From the NCBI RefSeq assembly GCF_963678635.1, contig NC_087067.1, positions 53,000,233-53,064,232 of the forward strand: a stretch of 64,000 nucleotides of DNA, in the 5' to 3' direction. Below are positions 1 to 10,945 of the stretch, in pieces. Numbering within the stretch: the stretch's first letter is position 1; each line of letters opens with the position of its first letter. Origin of the DNA: Symsagittifera roscoffensis (lineage: Eukaryota; Xenacoelomorpha; Acoela; Convolutidae). The notes beneath the pieces are model-generated. The model made no database searches. It saw nothing but the letters and a program-made list of their open reading frames with translations, and was not told where the DNA came from. A program made the position numbers and the translations under genes.

Positions 1-884
1 CGCTTCCAAATTGATCTACCCGCATCCAGTTTCAAGCGATTATATTACGATTTTAGTACCAGTCTTACTAAAATTGAGGAAAAATCGATTTTAATCAATT
101 AATAATCTATTATAATCTCTCTTTTTAAACTTAAATTATAATTACTTATAATTCATTACTTAATAATAATTAATTATGATTATTATCCTTTTTTTTGTCC
201 ATTTTGTCTTCGAAGTTGCATGTAAATTGCTTATGTTTTATGCTTTTTGTAGACGTTGGTTTCTATGAAAATCATGAAAATTTTTTAAAAAGTTTTCCAG
301 TTAATTCAATTTATAAGTTTTTTTTTCATTTCTTCCTCATTAGAGTTGTTTTGTGATGCATATTTTAAGCTTTTTTAAACACCAAAACATCAGCAATTTA
401 CTTTAGTTTCCGATTTATTCATAATAATTTGGAATATGAAAGGATCTCCATGAAACTTTTGTTTCGTGCTAAAACTTTGTGTTCAGATGAACCAAAGTGT
501 TCAAGAGGTCTCTCTCTTAGAGATTTTCTTATCGACACAAAAATTATAACCCATAAGAAATAATTCGAATATAGTTTTTAATTGACAAAATTTCGGCAAA
601 ATAAGAGATTATAATCGATTATAATTGATTATAATTGATCTTAAGGGTTTTTTTTGTAAGAACTATAATCAATTATAACCGATTGTAAGAGACTATAATC
701 TCTTGAAAAAAATCACGATTATAATCAATTATAAATCCTTTAAACACCTAATTTTGGTAATTATAATCAACTATAATTGTCAAAAAATCATCATAATAAT
801 CCGTTATAATCGATTACTTACGCCTAAACTTGGATGCGGGTATTATGAAACAGCGACACGCGTGCTTCTGGTACGTAGCAATTA
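1..884. repeat. AT-rich spacer with TATAATCGATT repeats
   Basis: No gene is seen here. Between about 600 and 830 the unit TATAATCGATTATAAT and variants recur irregularly on both strands; because the unit is itself palindromic the tract could fold. A second, looser patch lies at 60-180. I see no coding signal. Confidence 0.6.
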
Positions 885-1072
885 GTAGACAACCGCGTAT
901 TCATACTCCGCACTAATAAGACAAATACTATAGTAACCAATCAGAAACTAGATAATGGCAAACTTACGAAACTATTATATTTTTTTCTCAAGTTTCCTTT
1001 CTTTTCTCAATTATGATTGGTTAATATCGTATTTGTCTAATTACTGACGAGTATTAATACGCGATTGTCTAC
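885..1072. mobile_element. MITE with long terminal inverted repeats, PIF/Harbinger-like
   Basis: A 188-bp foldback element. It begins GTAGACAACCGCGTATT and ends with the near-exact inverse AATACGCGATTGTCTAC; the arms remain alignable for about 60 nt, including the CAATCAGA / TGATTGG stretch. It is flanked by TTA on both sides (882-884 and 1073-1075). A 3-bp TTA target duplication with long inverted repeats is the pattern of PIF/Harbinger-derived MITEs. There is no coding capacity. Family assignment is inference; the inverted repeats and flanking TTA are directly visible. Confidence 0.65.
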
Positions 1073-1216
1073 TTACATACCGCACTCCGTCACGCGTGAA
1101 CTAATTGCGTATTCAATGTAAATACATAAGAACTAAAACAATAAAAGATGGGTTTTTGGCAAAGGAAGACCAGAGTATGTCTGTGTGCGTGTGTGTATGT
1201 GTATGTGTGTGTGCAG

Positions 1217-1392
1217 AATTGGCGTCTAAGCACGACGATGCAGCCCCCATGTTGTTCCTGGAAATGCGGTGGGTGATGGTGGTGCCCTTCTACTTTGTGC
1301 TCACCCTCTCCATGGTGCACGACCAGACACAGGCCAAGACATCCTCCTCCTCCAAGGGTGCCAAGGGCAGCAAAGGTGGCAGCGCCAAAAAG
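1217..1392 (+). CDS. Internal coding exon of an unidentified gene, with a membrane-like segment
   Basis: The exon follows a TG-repeat tract ending in CAG (AG at 1215-1216) and ends at AAAAAG|GTACAA. It starts with two bases of a split codon and ends in phase 0. It encodes about 58 residues: a hydrophobic run (VVPFYFVLTLSMV) that could be a membrane segment, then a Ser/Lys/Gly-rich tail (TSSSSKGAKGSKGGSAKK). Phase matches the exon starting at 2499, so both probably belong to one gene running rightward to 5211. I do not recognise the family. The (TG)n just upstream replaces a normal polypyrimidine tract, which is unusual for an acceptor. Confidence 0.5.
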
Positions 1393-2498
1393 GTACAAAT
1401 CAATCAACTACCCAATGTATGAGAGACATGTCATGATATTCTCTAGCCTCGTCTCATTTTTCCTTATTTAGTTTCCTAAAATGAACACGAAGGCTGACCC
1501 GTCTGCTTAAACTTACACTACACGTAAACTCCAGTATAAAACCAACCCCATATTTTAAAAACTTTCTCTCTCTGACTTACCCATCAAACGAAACCAAGTT
1601 AGTATCTGGTGTCACGTCTTTGGTTGAAGATTTTTAAATTCCAAATGCTTCATTTTTAAAGACTTAATTTACAAGATTTTTAACTACAGATTACTTCCCG
1701 GAACCAAAGCACTATTAACTTCCTCTAGCTTTCAAACTATTTATCTGCGAACACCACAAATCTGACTATTTGCAACGCCCTCACAGTTAATGAAACCAAT
1801 AACAATCGACCTCCTAACCAATTACTCACTCCAACTCATCAAGGAACCAATAACTTTGGTTCTGAGTTCGAATTTTCAGCCAATTAGAATAGAGCGTTTT
1901 ACATGAACTTGATCCGCAAAATCTTCCGCTCTCGCAAAAAATATTTGCCACCATGACCAGCCAAGGCCAATAAAAACTTTTCAAAGCTACCGCAACACCT
2001 ATTCAAAAACAATTGCGAAGGCTGCAGCATTATGCACCTTTGAAAAAAGAGGGTCTTCGCATCGAACTAATTTCAGTGCGTTTCTTAAAATTCAATAAGT
2101 AGTAATTATGTTGTATAGTCTTATGGAAAACTGATTTCTATTTAGTCATGTGGACGTAAAACTTTGTGCTGTTGATTTTCAACAATCTTAAGCATATAAG
2201 CTGCAAACAACCAAAGCATATCCAAACTATTTATGAGAATTGGATGTCGATTCGCTCACCTGTATTTTTCGATTAGCTCACCAATTTAGAAGTTATATAA
2301 ACATCGAGCAACGCTTTTGTTTTATTCCAATAAATCTGAAGTTAAATTAGGTAAAAGTGGTTGGCAGAGCTGCGAAAGAAAGGTTTATTTTTTGATATTT
2401 TGACACTCGCAGCCAGGATCTCCCTTCTTATAAAATGAGAGGTGTCTTTATAAACAACTTAGTATTTGTGAGGATATTGTTTATTTCTTGTGTTCTAG
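1393..2498 (+). other. Probable intron, no features seen
   Basis: AT-rich sequence between the exons ending at 1392 and starting at 2499, with a GTACAA donor and a TTCTAG acceptor. I see no repeat or coding signal in it. Confidence 0.4.
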
Positions 2499-2705
2499 TC
2501 CAAAGCGAAGGAAATCGACTACAGCGGAGTGTTCGATCAGATAGTGAAGAAACTGTGCAGGACCATGAAGCTAGTCCACAAGTACCATCCACAGACACCG
2601 GAACAGTCCTCTGTCCAGGAGGGCAGTCACAGAGAGGGGGGCGAGGAAGGGGCAGGTGGAGGGGGAGGGGGAGGGGGAGGGGAAGGGGTTAGTGTGAATA
2701 AGAAG
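2499..2705 (+). CDS. Coding exon of the same unidentified gene, Gly-rich tail
   Basis: Acceptor TTCTAG ends at 2498 and the frame is phase 0, continuing the exon ending at 1392. The start (SKAKEIDYSGVFDQIVKKL) looks helical and conserved in style, followed by a HKYHPQTPEQ stretch and a (GGGGGA)n-encoded poly-Gly run at about 2640-2690. A strong donor AAG|GTGAGG lies at 2706. The frame stays open past it through a Lys-rich segment to a TAG at 2847-2849, so the alternative is a terminal exon ending there. The next visible exon (4889) needs a phase-1 donor, so at least one connecting exon is missing or the model is wrong. Family not recognised. Confidence 0.45.
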
Positions 2706-2947
2706 GTGAGGAGTTGTATGTTCAGTCAGCCGAAGAAGAAGAAGAAGCAGAAGAAGAAAGGGGGATCGGGGGAGGAGGATGTCCTCACTCTCCCCTATGG
2801 ACTGAGCATGGTGGAGATGACTGTAGTTCAGCCCCTCAAAACAGGCTAGTGCAGAACAAACTAGAAAAAACTGCCTCTATCTCTCTTTTTTTTAATTGCT
2901 TCATAATATACAGTTGGACTTATTATTTTTGTTCCGACTAGTATCAA

Positions 2948-3060
2948 AATGGGGAGGAACTTCGTATTGGGGTGTTTTAGTTTTTTTTTCAACTTTTTGT
3001 TTTCCACTCAAAATCAGGTACCACAAATAATCATCGGATGGGGGTTGAGAAATATCATAC
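2948..3060 (+). repeat. Dispersed repeat, copy 1
   Basis: Starts ATGGGGAGGAACTTCGTATT, continues through a T-rich stretch and an AAAATCAGGTACCACAAATAATCAT-like end. A clearly related copy lies at 57571-57665 in the same orientation. Nothing in it looks coding, and no terminal structure is visible, so it is simply an unclassified interspersed repeat. Confidence 0.55.
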
Positions 3061-3114
3061 TAAAGCCCTTTCAGTCAGGATTCGAACGACATTTAAAAAT
3101 TTCAAAAAAAATTT

Positions 3115-3440
3115 TCACAGTGTCGAGAAAAACCGGTTTAAAATTTTTGATTTTTCGTCTTAATTCGAGCGAATAAAGCAAGCGAGCAGGCTTACAACAG
3201 CTTAATTAGGAGAAATTTAACATTTAAGTCCTAAAAACTTAACTTTAAGCAAGTAAAACTAATTTTTGGAGTTTTGTAGCTCCATTTTAAGAACCAATAA
3301 CTTCACAAATTAGAAAATTTTATGCAAAAAGAAACTTGAAGAAAAAATTTTGAAATGGTTTTTCCCAGCGTCGAGAAAACCGGTTTTGATTTTTCGTCCT
3401 AATTCGAGCGAATAAAGAAAGCAAACAGGTTTACAACAGC
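3115..3440 (+). repeat. Direct repeat pair of about 95 bp
   Basis: Two diverged copies share CACAGTGTCGAGAAAA-type starts, the core GATTTTTCGTC.TAATTCGAGCGAATAAAG, and TTACAACAGCT ends (about 3116-3210 and 3366-3450). They sit inside the large intron-like region of the left gene. Confidence 0.55.
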
Positions 3441-3448
3441 TGAATTAT

Positions 3449-4370
3449 TTGATTTAAAAAGCTTTTTCTTGTGCTACTTGCTCAGTAACCGGCTATCTTT
3501 GTTGCATTTTGTACTTACGTTGTCAGCCTTTACAAGAAATAGTGAATTGAGCAAAAAAAATTAAAATGAAAGAAAATTTTTTTTTTCATCAAAATGATCT
3601 TTTTTATACAAATGAGTGTGTTGGGACATTCTGTTCTGCTTTGACAGCAACTGGTAGTTTTTTCCAATTTTGATTTTTTGTAGCAAAATAACAAGGCGAA
3701 AGGTACAAACTTTTAATTTAAACCTTCAGGCACACAATTCCAGTGCAAGCTCGATTGCGTTGTTAGGACCAGAGACAATAATGTTAGTACCGGCAAAAGT
3801 GGAAAACCCCAAAATTCCTAAACATTTGAGTTTATAGATTATTGCTATTACCTGTAGAACTATGAATGTCAAATATGCCTAAAATATAGTTTTGCATCAG
3901 ACTTTTCCCCCCACGCGGAAGAAACGTCACTGATTTGATTTAAAAAGCTTTTTCTTGTGCTACTTGCTCAGTAAACGGCTATCTTTGTTGCATTTTGTAC
4001 TTACTTTGTCAGCCTTTGCAAAAAAAATAATGAATTGAGCAAAAAAAATTAAAATGAAAGAAGTTTTTTTTTCATCAAAATGATCTTTTTTTATACAAAT
4101 GAGTGTGTTGGAACATTCTTTTCTGCTTGAGCAGCAACTGGTAGTCTTTGTCCAATTTTGATTTTTTGTAGCAAAATAACAAGGCGAAAGATGCAAACTT
4201 TTGTTTTAAACCTTCAGGCACACAATTCCAGTGCAAGCTCGATTGCGTTGTTAGGACCAGAGACAAAAGTGGAAAACCCCAAAACTCCTAAACATTTGAG
4301 TTTATAGAGTATTGCTATTACCTGTATAACTATGAATGTCAAATATGCCTAAAAATAGTTTTACTTCAGA
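3449..4370 (+). repeat. Tandem duplication of about 450 bp
   Basis: The block TTTGATTTAAAAAGCTTTTT ... to the AACTATGAATGTCAAATATG segment occurs at about 3449-3900 and again at about 3933-4350 with high identity. The copies share internal landmarks such as GCTACTTGCTCAGTAA and GTGCAAGCTCGATTGCG. A partial third start (GTGCTACTTGCACAGTAACC) lies near 4461. This is a local segmental duplication without coding sequence. Confidence 0.75.
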
Positions 4371-4888
4371 CTTTTTTTATCACCCCATGCAGAAAAACTG
4401 TTTTGAAAAAAAAAAAACTTTATCTTTTAGTTTTTTTTATAGATTATGATCGGAACATTCTGTGCTACTTGCACAGTAACCGGCTATCCTTGTTATGTTA
4501 TGAAATTATTTTTTAATATGAAATTGTTAATTTTGGACTCATTTAATTGATAGCGGTTTATTGGATACCTGGTTGTTGGTTGAAATAACGGTTTAGCCTG
4601 CATTGACCTAACATTTTGCTAATGAATGGGGACAGGGCACGTTTTCAAAAACTGTCAATTTTTTTCGAGAAAGTTTTAACTCGAAGGAAATGATTCTCGG
4701 TTTCTGCAAAATTCATTCATCATTTCTCTGCTGCGCTTAATTCAATGTCTTTTTAGAAAAAGTATCACAAATTGTCTTTTTTGACAACTTTTTGACTGTT
4801 TTTCAGTTAAGTCGAGTAAGTTTCCGATTGCCACTGGAACAATTTGATCTTACATAATTTGGTAATTATGAAAAATATTTGACTGTAG

Positions 4889-5211
4889 GCAACGTGCAAG
4901 TGACTCAGAGACCCTTCTCTGGCAAACAAGCACAGCCACTGAGACACACTTCGGATGGTCAGCCGGTGGAGGACTACTGGAGGGCCATGAGAGAACTGCA
5001 GGGCAGTGACAGTCTGTCAATCATGTCAGCTGCAGACAGAGAGAGCAGGAGACAACTACAGGAAGAAGAAGAAGACTACGACGAAGACGACGAAGATGAT
5101 GATAAAAAGGAAGAAGGAAAAAAGAATGAGCCACTTCCTATGGATCAGGACAGAATCGGAAAAGAAATTGTTCCTGTGAAACAAAGTGATCAAATCAAAT
5201 TAGAGGAGTGA
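4889..5211 (+). CDS. Probable terminal exon of the left-end gene, acidic C-terminus
   Basis: The exon follows the acceptor TTTGACTGTAG (AG 4887-4888), begins with two bases of a split codon and ends at TGA 5209-5211. It encodes about 107 residues: a polar stretch (TQRPFSGKQAQPLRH, QPVEDYWRAM), then a very acidic run (EEEEDYDEDDEDDD) and a Lys/Glu-rich tail. The reading frame and codon use look genuinely coding against the AT-rich flanks. Its assignment to the same gene as the exons at 1217 and 2499 is inference from strand and proximity; the phase does not connect directly. I do not recognise the protein. Confidence 0.55.
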
Positions 5212-5829
5212 ATATTTCAGTGATAGAATGATAAAATTTGCGAAAGTTATTATTTGTCCAAGCTCGTATTTTATCAACCACCAAAAAACCAAGCAATTGG
5301 AAAAGTTGTCAACAGATTGGGCAAAATGTTTCCCATATTCAAATATAGAAGAAAATATATTGCGGTGAATCATTTAACATTCTTGAAAAAAAACACAAAT
5401 GGAAGTCTTGCAGGATCTTTCCAAAATGCACCAACAAGGGCAATAATTGAAGCATCAAATATATTTAATAGCAATTCCAAAAAATTGAGCTTTAGCAATT
5501 ATTCTAAATTGCGAGTCCAGTCTTAAACTCACGCAGATTTTATGCACCGAAGAAAAAGTTTAAAAAAAAAACAACCATATTTGCGAAGTTTTTCGTTATG
5601 TCTTTATCCAAAGTTCTTTTCTAATTTCAAACAATTTTTTTCTCATATTCAACAAGCTTTTCTTCGTTCTTCTGCCAGAAATTTACTCAAGCCTCTGGGC
5701 ACTTTGATGGTGCTCTTGATCGTCCAGAAGCAACACATTGACCACCCCGAAATTGATCCAGTCCAGACCGGTCGCTTGACCTTTGGGTCGCTTCTGAAGC
5801 CACACTTCTTTGCTTTGCATCGAGACCTA
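5212..5829 (+). other. Probable 3' UTR and spacer
   Basis: AT-rich sequence downstream of the stop at 5211, likely the 3' UTR of the left gene and then spacer. Open frames here have no recognisable domain and I do not call genes. The upstream limit of the retroelement relic that follows is uncertain and could reach back to about 5700. Confidence 0.4.
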
Positions 5830-7090
5830 TCGAATTGAGACTGGGAGAACGACGGGACTCTAGGGACATTTCTGGGAGTAGTAGGAGCAGGCATCCTGCC
5901 TCAACATCACTCGAGAATGAGATGAGAAGATTGCTCACGCCTAAGATTTCCGTGAATAAGTCATCTTTGGTAAGTGAACAAAAAGGAGAAAGGAAGACCG
6001 CGGACGGGCCTTGTGAAGGCACCATTTCTAAGACTGGATACTTGAAGCGACTGAAAAAACTAAAGTTACAAGAGATGTCGTTCAGACAAGAGCTTATGAA
6101 TGCGCTAGAGATAACAGGTCTAAAATATGAGAGCTCGAGTGACCATTATTGTCCGGATTGGCTGAAAGTCCATGAATTTCATGTGCTTTCAGCCAATCCA
6201 AACAATTAGGGTCACTCGAGTTCTCATATGTTAGACCTGTTACCTCTAGCGCATTCAAAAACTCTTGCCTGAAGGACATCTCTTGTAACTCCAGTTTCTT
6301 CAGTCGCTCCAGCTATTTTGATTTAGATGTCGAGCCTTTCAGAGCTACCACTGTAGAGACTGCTGAGCTATGAGGATTGCCATAGAAAGCAACATTTGGC
6401 CCAGTCAACGCTAGAAAACCCAGAGGAGCGGGAGATCGAGGGGCTATGGTAGAACCTCCGAAACATAGGACAGTTTGGCAAACAACCGGATAGCCACTCC
6501 CACCCAGCTGAGGATGACCGCTAAGTTTGTGCACCAGCGAATGATGGAACTCCCGGACTCAGCATATGCAGACCACAAATTGACCCAGGATACTCGATAT
6601 GGAGAAGAGTTTGGCGCCTTCAAGATAGCAAAGGTGACGACAGTCTACGACCGACAGAACTCTGGTGCCGCAAGAACAATTATCCTTGCGAGTTCGGACT
6701 TTATGGGAATTCGAATAAATTGTTTTGGCCTGAGACCCCTGCATGTCCGTTTTGGCGGGGTTAGACCTGAAACAAATAGTGACTTTCGTGGCAGCATTTA
6801 AGTCTAAAACCCAGTGTGGACAGATGTTACTCCTATTTGCTGGCATGAACGATCGTCTAAATGCTTCAAAATGCTTCATGGGACTTCCTGAAGTACTCAG
6901 GCATGAACTGCTTCCTCCAAAGAAAATCTGAGAGGCAACCCACACAAAATTTGCCTTCATGTTTGAAAAACAGGAACTGGTCTAATCCTCATTTGCTTCA
7001 AAAACCCAGAGCAGGCAGCTTTTTAAAACAGAGAATCTCCCTGGCAATACAGATTGCGAACGCCGCTTGCGTACTCGGAACAATAAATGA
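5830..7090 (+). pseudogene. Relic of the giant retrotransposon's ORF3, opposite orientation
   Basis: A decayed, frameshifted stretch on + whose translations align with ORF3 of the element at 23824-48402 (about residues 585-935 there). Landmarks: RLGERRDS then LQEMSFRQELMNAL, matching LQRVSFIEDARRML; a GPVNAR block near 6395-6410, identical to GPVNAR in ORF3; TIILASSDF near 6680, matching KIMVVANSEF; and LLFAGMNDRLN near 6833, matching IVFAGINDHLH. An inverted-repeat block at 6048-6315 interrupts it. Several stops and frame changes show it is dead. It proves the ORF3 family existed well before the young copy and that its second, degenerate SGNH-like module is an old, retained part of the protein. 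Confidence 0.75.
6048..6315. repeat. Long foldback (inverted duplication) within the ORF3 relic
   Basis: Two arms of about 125 bp face each other with almost no spacer; the centre reads CCATGAATTTCATG near 6170-6183. Both strands therefore translate to related MSFRQE... peptides. The arms differ at many sites, so either the duplication is old or two different copies were joined. After it, the relic resumes in the original + orientation. Confidence 0.8.
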
Positions 7091-7227
7091 CAAAATAACT
7101 TTCGACGAAATTTTTTTATTTGTAACACTTGTATATTATATTTTCTCGTGTCGAGTTGCGTGTTCTTTTTGAAGAAACGTAACCCGTATCAATTTTAATT
7201 GAAAAGGATTTAAACACTTGTCATCTT

Positions 7228-7636
7228 CTTTTATCAATATCACTTCCATATCTAGAAAATTCCAAGGATTTTGACTGGAATACGTGATGAAGGGACTCAT
7301 GACTGTAACCTCGGTTACTATGATACTTTTGACCTTCTGATTACCTTGTTTTAAAGAAAAAAAGATTAAAAAATTAAAAAAAAATAAAAAAACTTTGGTT
7401 TGATTCAGCAAAATGTGAAGTAGCTCCAGAGAACGAAATCCAAAAAAATTGGACGGAGCCCATTTTTGAAAAAAGAAGTTACTCAAATGATTTTGAAACT
7501 TGAAACTACAATGTATTATCTACTTTTTATCATCATAATTTCAATATCTAGAATTTTCGGAGGATTTAGACTAGATAATGTGATGAAGAGACTCTGACTG
7601 TAAGCTCGGTTACTAGGATACGTTCGACTTTTTGAT
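7228..7636 (+). repeat. Diverged direct repeat pair of about 115 bp
   Basis: A unit running from TTTTATCA..AT..CA.TTCCATATCTAGAA to GGTTACTA.GATAC.TT occurs at about 7228-7343 and again at about 7521-7636. The copies share TGTGATGAAG-like and CTGACTGTAA-like landmarks. No coding content. Confidence 0.6.
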
Positions 7637-7639
7637 AAA

Positions 7640-8186
7640 ATCATCGAAACGATGAAAAGACACATTAAGGAGAAGCATCATGCGTTTCTCTGCAGTTACA
7701 CAGATATCATGATTACCTTTGCGATAAGCAAGGCGGTTACAACCGGGTCCTATACTTTTTTTCATAAAAAACTTTGCTCTCTGGATGACAGAAATTTTAG
7801 TCACCTTTTGAGCAGGTTTATTGTGGATTGTAATTTTACTACCTCCTTTTTCATTATATATATTTTTTGTTTTCTCTTTCTTTCAATTGTTGTGAGCTCG
7901 CAGAGGACACCCAAGGAGACAGGCTTGAGCGATGATCAGTTTTGAAACGAATACAGTTTTTTAGACGGGATCAAAGCCATAAATGCAATTCATCTAGAAG
8001 GGTATTCGGATTTTACCCGCATTTACCGAGAAACGGGTACGTTAGGATTTGGTCGACAAGGGTATCGTCGTCAGTTAGAGCGTAACTAAGGCACACATTT
8101 GTTTTGGTGTCTGAAAAGACTAGGCAGCCTGGAAGAACCACATGGATGGAATAATTATCCGAATTATTGTTGACTGATAATGAATT
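7640..8186. other. Spacer, nothing recognised
   Basis: No domain, tail or terminal repeat is visible. It may include decayed 5' parts of the LINE relic that becomes recognisable from about 8340. Confidence 0.3.
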
Positions 8187-8359
8187 AACACTGATCATGA
8201 TTCAAGGAAACTCCAATTTGATTCTCTAAGTGATGGACTTAAGACGCCCGCTGTCGCGGTGAAATTCAAATTTGAACCATCTCACCGCGACAGCGGGCGT
8301 CTAAAAATGTATCTATTAGAGAATCAAGCTGAGGTTTCCCTGAATAATGAACAGTCTTG
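8187..8359. repeat. Foldback with a perfect 21-bp core hairpin
   Basis: Arms 8242-8262 (AGACGCCCGCTGTCGCGGTG...) and 8282-8302 are perfect reverse complements around a 19-nt loop that itself contains the palindrome TTCAAATTTGAA. Outward, complementarity continues imperfectly, including TTGATTCTCTAA / TTAGAGAATCAA and CAAGGAAAC / GTTTCCCTG, giving arms of about 75 nt. The GC-rich core contrasts with its AT-rich surroundings. Confidence 0.8.
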
Positions 8360-9850
8360 TTACGAAAGAAAGTTCGCCAGTTCATGCGACTCGAGGCTTC
8401 TTTTCAAGTATTTTAAATCCTTTAGAAGTTCGTCTCCCCTACGAATCCAAACTAAGTCCTCTAAAATCCAATGGCGTGATAAAGTTGCTTCAACTCTATC
8501 AGAACAGTGTGAGCTTTTTAATACTGTTTCCCAAGCGTCTTCACCGCAAAGTCTACTTTGCCAAAAACAACCGAGTTAGGGAACAAATGGTTACTGAATA
8601 CGACATGTCACCTGCAAAATTACACAGATTGTTGCCAAGTTGGTTATGACTAAACCAAGTGATCAGACGATTTGACACCGGTGCTCTTCAAGAAAGCTTC
8701 ACACGCTCTTGGCATTTCAACAGGAAAACTTTTCTCAAAATAAATCAGACAAGAGTTTAACCGGATGAATGGAAAAATTGACAAAATTACCCCGTTGTTC
8801 TAAAAAAGTCTCGAAAGCGGACGTAAGAAAGTATAGACCGACAGCCCTCCTCGACATCCTATTAAACGTTTATGATAAAAAAATTGATGGTAAAACTTTA
8901 GGAGCATGTCAGAAGTAGGATTCCTCGGTGTCAGTTTGGTTTCCAGAAATGACGCTCCCCTATTATCCAACTTTTCTGCTATCTCGACGCCATTTATAAG
9001 GGAGTACAAAATCCAAACGTCTTGTCGAAGCTGTCTATTTAGATTTTGCCAAGGTTTTTGACAAACTGGACCACAGTATATTGATACAAAAAACTCAAAA
9101 AAATGGTGTCGTTGACCGCCTACTCAAAATCATCACCAGTTATCTTATGAATAGAAAACAGTTTGTATAAATTCGTTCAAATTGAAGTTTCTCTAGGATA
9201 CAAGTGATGTTCCGCAAGGTTCACTAATATGTCAGCTTTTGTTCCTGATTTATGTACTTGACATGCTTGATGGTTTGAATTCCGTTGTGTATATATATTC
9301 GCTGATGACACAAAGCTTCTCAACTTTAGACATGATCGATCCTCATTATTTCATCAATCAGATCTTGAGGTTTTCGAGAAGTGGAGTAGTGAGAACAGAA
9401 CGTTCTTCAATATCGATAATTGTCACTGTATATCGTTTCACAGAAATGCTGAAAAGCCTGATCTCAAACTAACCGGCACAGAGTTATTAATGGTCATATC
9501 AGAAAAAGATCTTGTTATATTGATATTTGGAAACCTGAAGTGTTCCAAACATATCGATTTTGTGTGTAGAAAAGCAAACAAGGTATTATCTATGATAAAA
9601 AACTCAGCGAAAAATTTCCAAGTAAGAGAAATTAAACCTCTTCAAGTCTATGGTTATACCATATAACATATGGGAGCAACGTTTGGTATCCAAGCAGAAC
9701 CAATCAACGAATACTCGAGCAGATGCAACGCAGAGCCACCGAGTGAATTTTGAATTTCCCGGCAATTTCATACCAAGACTGTCTTCACCCTCTGAAGATT
9801 TTGCTTTATCTATGCACCTACAGGTCAAGTTTTTGACGTTTTAACACTCA
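8340..9850 (+). pseudogene. Decayed LINE reverse-transcriptase relic
   Basis: Broken translations on + resemble the connecting region and RT of CR1/Jockey-like LINEs. The stretch near 8380-8500 resembles the KYFKSFR region upstream of RT. Motif A appears near 9040-9075 as LDFAKVFDKLDH, and motif B-like VPQGS appears near 9205-9220. A FADDTKL-like box is readable near 9298-9318, and the segment to about 9700 resembles the C-terminal thumb. Multiple stops and frame changes occur throughout. No intact ORF, 5' end or tail is found, so this is an old truncated copy. Confidence 0.65.
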
Positions 9851-10860
9851 GTAAAAGTTTAGATGGGAATTACGATGTTCCTTGGGAAGCTTACCTTACA
9901 CCCTACCATCAGTCATTGTATCCAACCAGCACCTCGATTCGCAGACTGTTCCATTTGCCGAATGTCCACTCTACGTTTTATATGGGGATTTCTGGCTGAG
10001 AACTGCTCGACTGTGCATTATTATTCACAGCCACGTTTACGCTCTGGAGGTCACCCTTGAAAGGACAACTCTTACGCTTTTTTTGGAGTTTTTTTGTATA
10101 GTTTTTACGATGTTAAGAGACTATGTACGTGGACTTAAGCGTGTTAAAACAGTAATACTTTCAAGTTGAAAGGTCTTTTCATCCTTTGTCTCGTTTTAGT
10201 CTGAAAACCGGAAATGCACATAAGACTTTTGTAAAAAGTTTTCGGAATTTTTGGATACCTCATTTGACCACCGTACAAGTATTGTATGGATTAGTAAAAT
10301 TTTGGTAGGAAAAAAAATCCTCGACCATTTTACCGTACCATCTTTTTTAGGGTTGGTGGTCGGAAAAAAATATTTAAATAGCTATGGAACAATAATTACA
10401 TTGCGAAGCTAGTGTATTAGCCCGAACCTTTTTTTACCAATCTAAGTCGCAAATATTGGTGCGGCACTTTTATGGTGCTGCACCCCAATAATAATTGAGC
10501 ACCTTTACAGCTTTTTGATAGCATGTGCTTCGACCATTGAATTGTAAAAAATTACCACATTTGATGCATTTTTAAAACATCAAATGAACCGAAAAAAGCT
10601 TTTTGTTTCAAACAACATCACAAAAAGGAAGTCGGTAACAGAAAAATTCTACCTCCATATGTCTCGCAAGTTCTACAGAATATACCTTTATTCTTTGCAG
10701 TTTGTTACATCCAAATTTAGGTGGATGCCTTCAGTTTGTTGTATTCCACGTTATTCATAGAAAAATTGAGTCTATCTGTGTTGTTTGGTGCTGAATTGCA
10801 TTGGCAATTTGTTAGCATAGGTAGCTGCTTTCTTCTTGACTAGTGTTTGTTGGTTGTTAA
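9851..10860. other. Spacer, nothing recognised
   Basis: About 1 kb with no repeat or gene that I can support; open frames near 9863-10169 have no recognisable domain. Confidence 0.3.
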
Positions 10861-10865
10861 GCTTG

Positions 10866-10945
10866 AGTGACTGAGGAGATAGTGCGTGAGACTCCAAATC
10901 TCTTGATTGTAGCAGGTCACAGATTCGAATCCTAAAAGTAGCCGA
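10866..10945 (+). repeat. tRNA-like sequence, possibly a SINE head
   Basis: Contains a B-box-like AGATTCGAATCC (10921-10932) and, upstream, a stem GAGA-CTCCAAA-TCTC that resembles an anticodon arm with a CCA (Trp-type) anticodon. The D-arm side is short and no good acceptor stem pairs up, so it is not a functional tRNA gene as seen. A T-rich stretch follows. A decayed tRNA or tRNA-derived SINE head is the likeliest reading. Confidence 0.3.

Noticed and set aside
1090-1407. Minus-strand frame opposite the exon at 1217-1392
   Set aside because: His/Tyr-repeat content comes from the TG tract and the antisense of the exon; no splice or domain support.
5254-5838. Two plus-strand frames after the acidic exon
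   Set aside because: No domain, no good splice sites; consistent with 3' UTR and spacer.
10866-10945. Functional tRNA gene
   Set aside because: The B-box and an anticodon-like arm are present, but the D arm is short and no acceptor stem pairs.
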